Assembly (NCBI RefSeq): GCF_000950575.1
Contig: NZ_CP011005.1
Span: 2,666,001 to 2,730,000, forward strand
Origin: Psychromicrobium lacuslunae
GTDB taxonomy: Bacteria > Actinomycetota > Actinomycetes > Actinomycetales > Micrococcaceae
Direction: 5' to 3'
DNA: 64,000 bases
Numbering within the stretch: the first letter of the stretch is position 1; every line of letters begins with the position of its first letter. Below, piece after piece: positions 35,232-42,777 of the stretch. Position numbers and translations under genes: made by a program. The notes under the pieces were generated by a model. The model was not told the DNA's origin and made no database searches. It saw only the letters and a list, made by a program, of their open reading frames with translations.

Positions 35232-35813
35232 CTAGCCAGCCAACACCTCTTGTACGGTTCGGATGGTGGCGAATCTGCCGGATAGCGCGTAGCAAGTGCG
35301 TTGAATAATGCTCTCCACGTCAAGAGTGAGCGGATCGGCCAACACCTCTTGGAGCTGGCGATCTTTTGGCGCATTCCAGTGCTCAATCGGCTGCGTAGCG
35401 GTGGCGTCAACCACGAACTCCACCGAATAACCTAAATCGCTGGCCACCCGGGCGGTAGTTTCGCAACACTGTTCGGTTCGGATGCCGCAGATCTGCAAGT
35501 CGGTAATGCCCTGTGTTACCAGGTACTGTTGCAGCCCAGTGGTGCTAAAGGCGTTATGGGAGGTTTTGCTGAACAGCGGTTCCGCTGCCCTCGGCACTAA
35601 GCCGTCGATGAGTCGGGTGAAGCCAAGTTCAGGATCGAAAACCCCTGCCGAGCCCGGTTCGTGGTGGACAATCCAGACCACTTGATCCCCGCCCTGCCGG
35701 GCATGGTCGACCAGCTTGGTGACCTGACCAACGATGTCGGACTGAGAGATCGCGGCCCAGTTCTCCCGCTGTCGGAATGACTCTTGAACATCTATCACCA
35801 GAAGTGCTTTCAT
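35232..35813 (-). CDS. isochorismatase-family cysteine hydrolase
   Basis: This 193-residue alpha/beta hydrolase is of the nicotinamidase/isochorismatase superfamily. The catalytic triad is visible: D8 in LLVIDVQ, K83 in LFSKTSHNAF and the cysteine C116 in GIRTEQCCETTAR. The substrate is unknown. It is the first gene of a probable two-gene unit with the GlxA-like regulator. Confidence 0.93.
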   Translation of the reverse strand: MKALLVIDVQESFRQRENWAAISQSDIVGQVTKLVDHARQGGDQVVWIVHHEPGSAGVFDPELGFTRLIDGLVPRAAEPLFSKTSHNAFSTTGLQQYLVTQGITDLQICGIRTEQCCETTARVASDLGYSVEFVVDATATQPIEHWNAPKDRQLQEVLADPLTLDVESIIQRTCYALSGRFATIRTVQEVLAG

Positions 35814-35963
35814 ACTTCAAGGCTAGGCGCGAAAAAACCGGTACAGGAGGGTTGAGAAGGACGGGAACCGGACGGATCTGGCCACAAGCGATCAGTTTTG
35901 GTGAGGAAGCACGTGGAAAAGAGTTTGTCCTGTCAGCGGGCTCAGTGGAATACTGAATAAGTC

Positions 35964-35984
35964 TCATTTAGGACGGCCTAATGG
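35964..35984. promoter_or_regulatory. possible operator of the ScbR-like regulator
   Basis: TTAGG-ACGG-CCTAA (35968-35981), with CAT/ATG just outside, forms an imperfect palindrome 121 bp upstream of the TetR gene, like autoregulatory elements of this family. The rest of the 291-bp spacer (35814-36104) shows no gene. Confidence 0.35.
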
Positions 35985-36104
35985 TGCTCCATTGGAGCCA
36001 TTGCACCTGATCGGGATGCGCTGGGGGCGCTGCTTGTTCGACCGGCGTGGTTCGATCGAACGGTTCAACGGGGTACGAGCACTTGCGAGGAGTCTTAAGT
36101 TCTT

Positions 36105-36713
36105 ATGGCTATGCAAAAACGCGCGATCGAAACTCGAGAAAAGATCATCGCAGCGGCCGCCCAGGTTTTCGCAGAGTCTAGCTTTGCTGAGGCGTCCATG
36201 GCGGACATTCTCAAGCTAGCCGGGGTGACCCAAGGATCACTGTATTTCCACTTCGATTCAAAAATTGATCTGGCCTACGAAATCGTCAAACGCCAACATG
36301 ACCTGGCGTTCGCCCTGGGTACTGCAAGAGTGAACTCGACCGACCCGGGCGTACAGAGCATGATCGGCATCTCACATGATCTCGGCGAGGCGCTCATCAC
36401 CGAGCCAGTGATGCGGGCCGGGCTGCGCCTGGTCACCGAATCGATAAATGTTTTCAACGAACCGGCGGTGAAGCCGTACGTGGACTGGATCGAAGTGGGC
36501 CGGATCTTGTTGAAACGAGCGGTAGCAGAAAGCGGCAGCAATAAGGAGCTGGATATTGATTCGGCTGCCAGCGTGGTGATCGGATCGTTCACCGGGACCC
36601 ACGTGGTGGCCTCGGCACTGGACGCGCTACCAGAACTGCATGAGCGGATCGATGCTATGTGGGGATTTCTACTCCCCGGCCTGGGACTGCAGATGCCCGC
36701 AGTAGGGGCCTAA
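36105..36713 (+). CDS. ScbR-like TetR-family regulator
   Basis: This 202-residue regulator has an N-terminal TetR helix-turn-helix (TREKIIAAAAQVFAESSFAE, then GVTQGSLYFHFDSK). Its ligand domain resembles gamma-butyrolactone receptor-like (ScbR/ArpA) proteins: GISHDLGEAL, PVMRAGLRLVTE and the GTH motif near residue 165. No butyrolactone synthase is nearby, so it may be an orphan receptor. A GAGGAG site lies 13 bp before the ATG at 36105. It is convergent with the HTH_42 protein gene. Confidence 0.88.
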   Translation: MAMQKRAIETREKIIAAAAQVFAESSFAEASMADILKLAGVTQGSLYFHFDSKIDLAYEIVKRQHDLAFALGTARVNSTDPGVQSMIGISHDLGEALITEPVMRAGLRLVTESINVFNEPAVKPYVDWIEVGRILLKRAVAESGSNKELDIDSAASVVIGSFTGTHVVASALDALPELHERIDAMWGFLLPGLGLQMPAVGA

Positions 36714-36720
36714 GCCTGGC

Positions 36721-37887
36721 TTAGCCTGACTGGGCCGCCCGCAATGCATCAATGCGTTTCTGCCGGGAAGCCGGCGAATCCAGGCTGAAGGACCTGAAAT
36801 CAGTCAAATCCTGCCGGATGTAGTCCTGCACTTGTGCAATCCGCTGCTTGATCGCAGTCGTGGCCTGACCGAAAATCCAAGGCACTATTTCAGCCCGCCC
36901 CGGATCATACTGCCACAAACCGACGATCTGGCCACGGTCAACAATGGGGTGATCCGGTAAATCCGCCACCAGTGCAAGTGACTTTTCGCCGAGCAGAGAT
37001 TTGCCCCGGTCCTGCTCCGCCAATAGATCGGGAGCATTGCGCCTGAGCAGCGCTAAACCGTCGCTACCGGCAAGCAATTGGATCTGCTGCTGATCCGGCA
37101 CCTTGAAGCTTTCGTAGCTTTCTCGGTCGCCCGGCAGCATCCAGAGGCCTCCTGACTCCTCAGCCTTCAACTCGAGCAAGGCGGTCTTTATCTGCGCCAC
37201 CGTGAAGGCGGTGAACCACTGACTCTGCTTAATGGTCGCGCCACCGGTCCAGTGCAAATATTTGGCGATGATTTTGCTGCGGGCCTGTTGATCAGAGAGA
37301 CCACTCTGCGCCAATCCCCAATATTGATAGGCGTACCGCTGCTGATCCAGTCTGCCATTGAGTGGAACCCGCCGAATTCTTCCTTCCGACTGCAGGATCC
37401 CGAGCGCGGCCGGCAAGGTGGTGGAAGCCCCCTTCTTCTTGCCTTCCTCACCCAGGCTGCGGACCGCAGCACCAAGAACTTGCTTGAGTTGCTGAGGATC
37501 AAGCTTTTCACCGGGCTGAAGCTGCTCAACGACCGCCGTGAGCAGCTCATCGATTTCGGTGCGGCTCACACCAAGCTTCGTCAAGACCCGCACCGGAACT
37601 TCGGCCGCCTCGCGCCCCAGCTGCAGGGCCCAACTGAAATCCTCGGCGGACACCACATAGGTACAGCCGCGCACCACCGGTAACTCATGCACGGCAAGCC
37701 GGGCAACCTCGGCATCGACCTGTTCTCGACGCAGTCCGGCCCGAGCAAACAAACTGAGATAAGGGTTCGCACCACCCACCGACCGCAGCCAGCCGGTGTT
37801 CGCGATCACCGTTGCGGCAGCTGCCCCCAGCTGCGAACCATCCAGGCCCTGTCGATGCCAAGCCCAGGCACGTTGCTTAGTCGTCAT
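36721..37887 (-). CDS. winged-helix DNA-binding domain protein (HTH_42/YcaQ-like)
   Basis: This is a 388-residue protein of the HTH_42 superfamily, which includes DNA-repair glycosylases of the AlkX/AZL/YcaQ type and uncharacterised relatives. Diagnostic parts are the N-terminal AWAWHRQGLDG, the central LPAALGILQSEGRIRRVPLN and the beta-rich GLWQYDPGRAEIVPWIF segment. The QxD/QxQ-like catalytic pattern of YcaQ is not evident to me, so a glycosylase function is open. A role in DNA-lesion handling is inferred from the family only. Confidence 0.8.
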   Translation of the reverse strand: MTTKQRAWAWHRQGLDGSQLGAAAATVIANTGWLRSVGGANPYLSLFARAGLRREQVDAEVARLAVHELPVVRGCTYVVSAEDFSWALQLGREAAEVPVRVLTKLGVSRTEIDELLTAVVEQLQPGEKLDPQQLKQVLGAAVRSLGEEGKKKGASTTLPAALGILQSEGRIRRVPLNGRLDQQRYAYQYWGLAQSGLSDQQARSKIIAKYLHWTGGATIKQSQWFTAFTVAQIKTALLELKAEESGGLWMLPGDRESYESFKVPDQQQIQLLAGSDGLALLRRNAPDLLAEQDRGKSLLGEKSLALVADLPDHPIVDRGQIVGLWQYDPGRAEIVPWIFGQATTAIKQRIAQVQDYIRQDLTDFRSFSLDSPASRQKRIDALRAAQSG

Positions 37888-37973
37888 GCCGACATTCTGC
37901 CATCTCGACTGCTAAACAGTGCGGCGGGCTGGTTTTGGGCCAGAGCGCACTGGTGAAGTAGAGTATTCAGGTT

Positions 37974-38063
37974 GGTGACGTGTCCGAGCGGCCGAAGGTG
38001 CAACACTCGAAATGTTGTTTAGGTGAGAGCCTAACGTGGGTTCAAATCCCACCGTCACCGCCA
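37974..38063 (+). tRNA. tRNA-Ser (anticodon CGA)
   Basis: A class II tRNA with acceptor stem GGTGACG/CGTCACC, a long variable arm (TTAGGTGAGAGCCTAA), anticodon stem CAACA/TGTTG and loop CTCGAAA giving CGA. The T-loop is TTCAAAT, the discriminator is G and CCA is encoded (38061-38063). Confidence 0.97.
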
Positions 38064-38069
38064 ACAGCG

Positions 38070-38118
38070 AAGGCCTCTGATTCCTTTTATTTACATGGGA
38101 CAGAGGCCTTTTGCTTTG
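38070..38118 (+). terminator. terminator after tRNA-Ser
   Basis: AAGGCCTCTG (38070-38079) pairs with 38101-38110 over a 21-nt loop, followed by a T-rich TTGCTTT. Confidence 0.8.
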
Positions 38119-38381
38119 CGCCAAACACAATCTTCCAACCACGTTTTCTTGACAGACTGCCACACATTCAACGGGCCTGGATCCGGGAGTATTGAGTTCA
38201 ACGAGCCAGGTGACACCGAATATTCATTCCGATGAGGCGACCGTGGCCGAACCATGCGGCGCGCTCCGGATACATTCTCCTGGTGCACTCCGCGGCCTAC
38301 TCCCCGGGCTAGAAAAACGGACGGAGCGTCATTATTCGACCCTCATTAGTTCCGGAAATCTAGGGAATTTTTGACAAAAAC
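38119..38381. other. non-coding spacer before hsp20
   Basis: No gene is supported here. It holds a near direct repeat (TTCAACGGGCCTGG and TTCAACGAGCCAGG, about 33 bp apart) and, at its end, a TTGACA at 38371-38376 for which no partner -10 is placed properly. Confidence 0.5.
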
Positions 38382-38410
38382 TTGGCACTCTCGAACGAGA
38401 GTGCTAACTT
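38382..38410 (+). promoter_or_regulatory. CIRCE-like element overlapping the hsp20 promoter
   Basis: TTGGCACTC, eight bases and GAGTGCTAA (38382-38407) match the HrcA/CIRCE arms (consensus TTAGCACTC-N9-GAGTGCTAA) with one substitution and a spacer one base short. The inner part forms GCACTCTCG-AA-CGAGAGTGC. A -35 TTGGCA in the left arm and a -10 TAACTT (38405-38410) at 17-bp spacing place it over the promoter. Confidence 0.65.
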
Positions 38411-38474
38411 AAATTTTGCACAGTTGATACTGCCCGTCGAGGTGGTGGGCAGGTGTGTATAGGAGGTGATTACT

Positions 38475-38909
38475 GTGCTCCGTTTTGACCCGTTCGGCAA
38501 TGTTGAAGCGATGACCAGGTCTCTTCTCAGTGACGAGGGTAGCCGTCGCTCCCCACGTTTCATGCCGATGGATTTATACAAGGTCGACGACCATTATGTT
38601 GTGGATGCTGACCTCCCCGGCATCGACCCGGGATCAATCGAGATCTCAGTGGACAACGGCACTCTGAGCATTTCGGCACAGCGCACGGCTCGCTCCGAAG
38701 ACGGCGTTCATTGGCTGGCCAGCGAACGATTCTCGGGCCAATACCGGCGCGAATTAGCCCTTGGTGAGGGCGTTGATCGCGATAACATCACCGCGCTGTA
38801 CGACAACGGCGTATTATCGCTAATCATCCCGCTTGCCGAGAAGGCCAAGCCGCGGCGCATTGAGATCAGTCACGCTACCAAGCCGTCAGCACAGGCCATC
38901 GAGTCCTAA
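38475..38909 (+). CDS. Hsp20/alpha-crystallin small heat-shock protein
   Basis: This is a 144-residue ATP-independent holdase chaperone. The alpha-crystallin domain spans about residues 30-125 (MPMDLYKVDDHYVVDADLPG, later NGVLSLIIPL with the GxL motif). The start is the GTG at 38475 (VLRFDPF), correctly spaced from a perfect AGGAGGTGAT site at 38461-38470; a GTG at 38466 lies inside that site. The promoter carries a CIRCE-like element, so HrcA-type heat induction is likely. Confidence 0.95.
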   Translation: MLRFDPFGNVEAMTRSLLSDEGSRRSPRFMPMDLYKVDDHYVVDADLPGIDPGSIEISVDNGTLSISAQRTARSEDGVHWLASERFSGQYRRELALGEGVDRDNITALYDNGVLSLIIPLAEKAKPRRIEISHATKPSAQAIES

Positions 38910-38918
38910 CTCGGCAGT

Positions 38919-38952
38919 GGTTGAGGTGGCGGCCTGTGCCGCCACCTCAACC
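38919..38952 (+). terminator. strong hairpin after hsp20
   Basis: A perfect 15-bp stem, GGTTGAGGTGGCGGC (38919-38933) with 38938-38952, and a 4-nt loop CTGT. The T-tract is weak and delayed. Confidence 0.75.
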
Positions 38953-39056
38953 TGAGAACTTTTAGTGATCACAAAAAGCTGATCAAACTCTTATTCGTCG
39001 AGTACCAGGCAGGCGTTTGGAACCCGAGTTGCAAGCCCCACCGGAAGACTTTCAAA

Positions 39057-39410
39057 ATGAGTACACTCACTACGGCGGCCGCTGAGCCGCGCTATGAACA
39101 TCCCTGCATCTGTCCACACTGCAGGGATACAGCTGTCATGGTCATTGAGAGCTACAAACTAGACCAGAAGAATGACCTCGAAATCGTCATCGATGCCGAT
39201 TGCATGAATTGCGGCAGCGCCTACCACCACCGTCTCCCCTTCGACCTCCGCTGTCAGCTGGTCAACGATGGGTCACCCATCCGCGATCTCTACGGTGCCA
39301 TGTTCGTCCACTGCGGTAAACCTATGACCCTCGGAGCTGGCGGGGCCGGACGGGACTATGCGGAACTCACCTGCAATTGCGGCTACCGTAACGACGTCTA
39401 TTTCCAATAA
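39057..39410 (+). CDS. cysteine-rich zinc-ribbon-like orphan protein
   Basis: This 117-residue cytosolic protein has unknown function. Nine cysteines are arranged as C17-x-C19-x2-C22, C49-x2-C52, C66, C86 and C106-x-C108. The first and second clusters could form a zinc ribbon, and the last three might hold a second metal. There is a central acidic strand (DLEIVIDADCMNCGS). A GGAAG lies 12 bp before the ATG. It stands alone between two strong terminators. It could be an RNA- or DNA-binding accessory protein, but nothing confirms that. Confidence 0.8.
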   Translation: MSTLTTAAAEPRYEHPCICPHCRDTAVMVIESYKLDQKNDLEIVIDADCMNCGSAYHHRLPFDLRCQLVNDGSPIRDLYGAMFVHCGKPMTLGAGGAGRDYAELTCNCGYRNDVYFQ

Positions 39411-39494
39411 CCTCGCGTTTCCAGCCATCTCACCGGTATCAACACATCACTGGCCGCCTAAGCCAGGAACCTGTCACCCCGAAGACTATGCGCC

Positions 39495-39536
39495 AACGGA
39501 GGGCGCCGAGCTTAGGTTGGCGCCCTCCGTTTTTGT
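39495..39536 (+). terminator. rho-independent terminator
   Basis: AACGGAGGGCGCC (39495-39507) pairs perfectly with 39519-39531 over 11 nt and runs into TTTTTGTGT. The stretch from 39537 to the next gene (39706) shows no other feature except a hairpin at about 39580-39597 and a tRNA-like segment. Confidence 0.92.
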
Positions 39537-39685
39537 GTGACCACCTTCGAGGAGGGGGGACCTGATCGTCGGTCACACACGAGTGGCTTGGCCACTCACC
39601 AAATAGTAACTTGCTAGTCTAGCTATTCAAAACACCTTGGCCTTGAGTTCTCCGAGAGAGCGACGCTACGAGTTTCGCATCCGAA

Positions 39686-39717
39686 TTAGCTCAGCAGGTC
39701 CGGGTTCAAACCGCTGG
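39686..39717 (+). other. tRNA-like fragment
   Basis: TTAGCTCAGCAGGT (D-arm-like) is followed directly by CCGGGTTCAAACCGCTGG (T-arm-like), as if the anticodon region were deleted. It overlaps the end of the enoyl-CoA hydratase gene. It may be coincidence. Confidence 0.25.
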
Positions 39718-40551
39718 CTGCCACCGAAACTCGGGGACTTCGCCGGCCAGAAACGCCCTCCGGCCAATCTTAAAATCTTCTCCGTCAACCGAGTCGAGCC
39801 AGGCTGCTTGCCAGGCGGCCTGCAATCGCGCCGCGTCCGCGGCTGGCACCCCAGTCGAAGCAGCGGGGTCGATCAGCGCTTTCATGGTGTGGATGGTGAA
39901 TTGCGAACGACGGGCCACGGTCTGCAAAAGCTCAGTGGCGCGCTGCTGAAACGAATCCTCCGGGATCAACTCGGTGAATAATCCCCAACGCTCAGCGAGC
40001 GCGGCGGGAATCTCGTTTCCGCTGAACAATAGATACTTCGCCCGGTCAAGCCCCACTCGTTGCAGCAGGCGCTCGACTCCCCGCTGCGGGTAGATTATGC
40101 CCAGCTTCGCCGGGGTGATGGCAAGCCTGGTATTTGTGCAGGCGAGCAGCACGTCGCAGGCCGAAGCGAGTTGCCATGCCCCGCCCATGCAAATGCCCGC
40201 GACCAGGGCAAAGGTTGGTTTGGACACAGAACTGAGCGCCATATCCACCGCACTCAGGTGGTCCTGCGGACCCTCGGGGGCCTCCTGGTCGAAAAGCACC
40301 TCGGGCAGTTCCGAAATATCGACGCCCGCCGAGAAATCCGTTCCGGCACCGGTCAGCGCGATCACCTTGACCGCTTGATCATTGCTCAGCAGCTCTATCG
40401 CTTCGATCAGCGCGAGACACATCTGAGAACTCAACGCGTTTCTCTTCGCCGGATTGTCAATCACAATCCAGCCAACGCTCTGATCGACCCTCGACTGAAT
40501 CCTGCCTTGGCCAGTCCGGCTAGCCGTTATCTGTTCAGTCCCGGTCACCAC
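39706..40551 (-). CDS. enoyl-CoA hydratase/isomerase family protein
   Basis: This is a 281-residue crotonase-fold enzyme acting on an enoyl- or similar acyl-CoA. The oxyanion-hole and CoA-binding segments are GAGTDFSAGVDISELP and ICMGGAWQLASACDVLLACT; the C-terminus is of normal length. The usual catalytic Glu pair is not fully kept, so hydratase versus isomerase or decarboxylase is open. The GTG start overlaps the upstream CoA-transferase gene by 7 bp, so both act in one pathway under the divergent IclR regulator. Confidence 0.9.
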   Translation of the reverse strand: MVTGTEQITASRTGQGRIQSRVDQSVGWIVIDNPAKRNALSSQMCLALIEAIELLSNDQAVKVIALTGAGTDFSAGVDISELPEVLFDQEAPEGPQDHLSAVDMALSSVSKPTFALVAGICMGGAWQLASACDVLLACTNTRLAITPAKLGIIYPQRGVERLLQRVGLDRAKYLLFSGNEIPAALAERWGLFTELIPEDSFQQRATELLQTVARRSQFTIHTMKALIDPAASTGVPAADAARLQAAWQAAWLDSVDGEDFKIGRRAFLAGEVPEFRWQPAV

Positions 40552-41798
40552 TTAGCACCGCCTTGATGCGTCAATGCCTGTTCAATCCGCTCGGCCCGCT
40601 CAAGTTGTTCAGTGGCTCCGGCGACTCCAGCTCTTAATAAATCCGCAACCTGTTCCTGCTGATACCCGGCGGCGGCCAGAATCTGCCGAGTCTGTTCACC
40701 GAGGGCCGGTGGCGCGGCAGTGATCGAGACCGGCACCGAATCAATACTCAGCGGCCCGCGAAGTAACCGCAATTCCGAGCCATCAGCTCTGCTGACCTGC
40801 TGAACCATGCCCAATGCTGCCGCTTGTTCGCTCTCTACGGCCTGCAAGTAGTTATTGATCGGCCCACACGGAATGCCGGCGGCGCTGAGCCGATCAATCC
40901 AATAGCTGGCTGGCTGTTCAGCAAGCAAGGTAGTAATAATGTCGTTGAGTTCCGCCCGATTGGCGGTACGGTCCCTCCCGGTGCTGAAGCGCTCATCCTG
41001 AGCCAGTCCCGGCTGGCCGAGTTCCACGCAGAACCTCGACCATTGCTGCTCGGTGCCGACAGCGATCACCAGCGCCTCGGTGCCACTACGGAAGACTCCA
41101 TAAGGACTGATTGTCGGATGATCATTTCCGGGCGGCTCAGGCACCTCCGCTAAGCTCAGCGCACGCTGGCCTTGGAAGACAGCCAAGCCAAGCGCAGTTT
41201 CGAACAACGAGGTGGAAACCCGCTCCACTTCAACCCCGCGTTCTCTGCCCAGCAAGGCCGCCGCCAGCCCGACTGCGGCGATCATTCCACTTGAAATGTC
41301 GACGATCGGAACGCCAACCCGATAGGTGTTCTCGGCACTGCTGCCGGTCACCGAGGTGAGCCCGGAGATGGCCTGCACCACCTGGTCTAGGCCAGCCCGC
41401 TGGCGCAACGGACCATGATCGCCATAACCATTGATTGAGGTAGTTATTAGCCGAGGGTTAATGGTTTTTAACACTTCAGCACTGAAACCCATCTTCGCCA
41501 AGGTCCCCGGTTTAAAGTTCTCTACTAAGGCTTCTGCCTCGCTGAGCAGTCTGCTCAGCACTTCCCGGCCAGCCTCGCTGTAGAGGTCCAGCGCGATCGA
41601 CTTCTTATTGCGATTCGCGGAGTCGAAGTAGAGGCTGTGGTCTCCTTGAAACGGCGGCCAAGAACGTGAGCTATCGCCGCCGGTGATTGATTCCACCTTA
41701 ATAATTTCGGCACCAAGATCGGCGAGCAGCGCGGTGCAGTAGGGTCCGGCCAAGGCCCGGCTCAGGTCGATAATGCGGATCCCGTTCAGTGGCAACAC
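40545..41798 (-). CDS. CaiB/BaiF family III CoA-transferase
   Basis: This 417-residue enzyme moves CoA between a carboxylic acid and an acyl-CoA. Family III markers are the N-terminal IRIIDLSRALAGPYCTALLA, then DLGAEIIKVE and FDSANRNKKSIALDL, with the catalytic Asp expected near residue 165 (VPIVDISSGM). It is the first gene of a two-gene operon with an enoyl-CoA hydratase, divergent from an IclR regulator. Together they suggest activation and beta-oxidation-like degradation of an organic acid of unknown identity. Confidence 0.93.
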   Translation of the reverse strand: MLPLNGIRIIDLSRALAGPYCTALLADLGAEIIKVESITGGDSSRSWPPFQGDHSLYFDSANRNKKSIALDLYSEAGREVLSRLLSEAEALVENFKPGTLAKMGFSAEVLKTINPRLITTSINGYGDHGPLRQRAGLDQVVQAISGLTSVTGSSAENTYRVGVPIVDISSGMIAAVGLAAALLGRERGVEVERVSTSLFETALGLAVFQGQRALSLAEVPEPPGNDHPTISPYGVFRSGTEALVIAVGTEQQWSRFCVELGQPGLAQDERFSTGRDRTANRAELNDIITTLLAEQPASYWIDRLSAAGIPCGPINNYLQAVESEQAAALGMVQQVSRADGSELRLLRGPLSIDSVPVSITAAPPALGEQTRQILAAAGYQQEQVADLLRAGVAGATEQLERAERIEQALTHQGGAKW

Positions 41799-41840
41799 GT
41801 TCTCGCTCCGTTCTTTCCACCGTCAATACTGTTGAAGATC

Positions 41841-41870
41841 AGTGGTTCATAGAATGAACCACTGGTTCAT
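41841..41870. promoter_or_regulatory. IclR operator, palindrome plus third half-site
   Basis: AGTGGTTCAT (41841-41850), AGA and ATGAACCACT (41854-41863) form a perfect 10-bp inverted repeat. A third TGGTTCAT follows at 41863-41870 in direct orientation. It lies between the divergent operon and the IclR gene. Confidence 0.8.
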
Positions 41871-41934
41871 TTCATCGTTTCGGAGGTAAGGTATAGCACT
41901 AAATAAAACCGGTCAAGCCCCAGAGAGGATGCCT

Positions 41935-42696
41935 GTGAGCACCGCTAGTGTCGTCACCGCGATTCGAGTCTTGGAGTCGCTTTCAGAGTTACAACCGGTC
42001 GGCCTCTCGGCTCTAGCGCGACAGCTGAACGCCTCTAAAGCGACAGTGCTCAGGATGCTGAGCACTCTCAGCGAACTGGGCTGGGTCACCCAGAGCAGTG
42101 GAGTGGAAGCGAGTTGGTCAATGACTTTTCACGCCTACGCCGTAGTAGCTCGCAACGGCACCGTCTCCAGCCTTCGCGAAATTGCGCTGGGACCGATGAA
42201 CGGCCTGCAACTCGACACCACTGAAACCATCCATCTGGCGGTTCCCGACGGTCAGGAACTGGTAGTTATCGAGCGGTTAGACACTTCCCATGTGCTCCGG
42301 GCGTTCCTCGCCCTAGGTACCAGGGTGCCGATGCATGCCTCCGGCACCGGCCTGGCCTTCCTAGCCGCTTCGGAGGATTCCTTCATCACCGATTACCTCA
42401 GTCGCCCGCTGGAAAACATTTCCGGCAGATCAATCACCACAGAGGCTGCGCTCTGGGTTGAGATTAACCAGATTCGCGAGCGCGGTTACTCAATCAACGA
42501 GGAAGGTCTCAGCACCGGCATCACCTCGGTGGGCGCGGCAGTTATCGGCGGGAACAGCAAGCTACCGATAGCCTGCGTGTCCATCTCGGGTCCGTCCAAT
42601 CGGATTACCTCTGACAAATTCGAAGAATACGGACGGGCGGTAGCGAGCGCGGCCCAGGAAATCGGTCGACAAGCATCAACCTCAAGGCTTGGCTAG
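41935..42696 (+). CDS. IclR-family transcriptional regulator
   Basis: This is a 253-residue regulator with an N-terminal winged helix (GLSALARQLNASKATVLRML) and a C-terminal IclR effector domain ending with TGITSVGAAVIGGNSKLPIA. The GTG at 41935 is preferred because AGAGAGG ends 6 bp before it; the ATG at 41929 is too close to that site. The likely target is its own promoter and the divergent CoA-transferase operon through the palindrome at 41841-41870. Confidence 0.93.
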   Translation: MSTASVVTAIRVLESLSELQPVGLSALARQLNASKATVLRMLSTLSELGWVTQSSGVEASWSMTFHAYAVVARNGTVSSLREIALGPMNGLQLDTTETIHLAVPDGQELVVIERLDTSHVLRAFLALGTRVPMHASGTGLAFLAASEDSFITDYLSRPLENISGRSITTEAALWVEINQIRERGYSINEEGLSTGITSVGAAVIGGNSKLPIACVSISGPSNRITSDKFEEYGRAVASAAQEIGRQASTSRLG

Positions 42697-42714
42697 CCGC
42701 CATGAGTTCGCAGG

Positions 42715-42763
42715 AAAGTCTCGGATTCGCCGGTAATTTCTAGCGAATCCGAGACTTTTTCAC
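42715..42763. terminator. bidirectional terminator
   Basis: AAAGTCTCGGATTCGC (42715-42730) pairs perfectly (16 bp) with 42743-42758 over 12 nt and is followed by TTTTT-rich sequence. Convergent genes lie on both sides. Confidence 0.92.
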
Positions 42764-42777
42764 GAACGAGCGAGAGC

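Noticed and set aside
36105-36713. A gamma-butyrolactone signalling system
   Set aside because: Only an ScbR-like receptor is present; no AfsA-type synthase or target cluster lies nearby.
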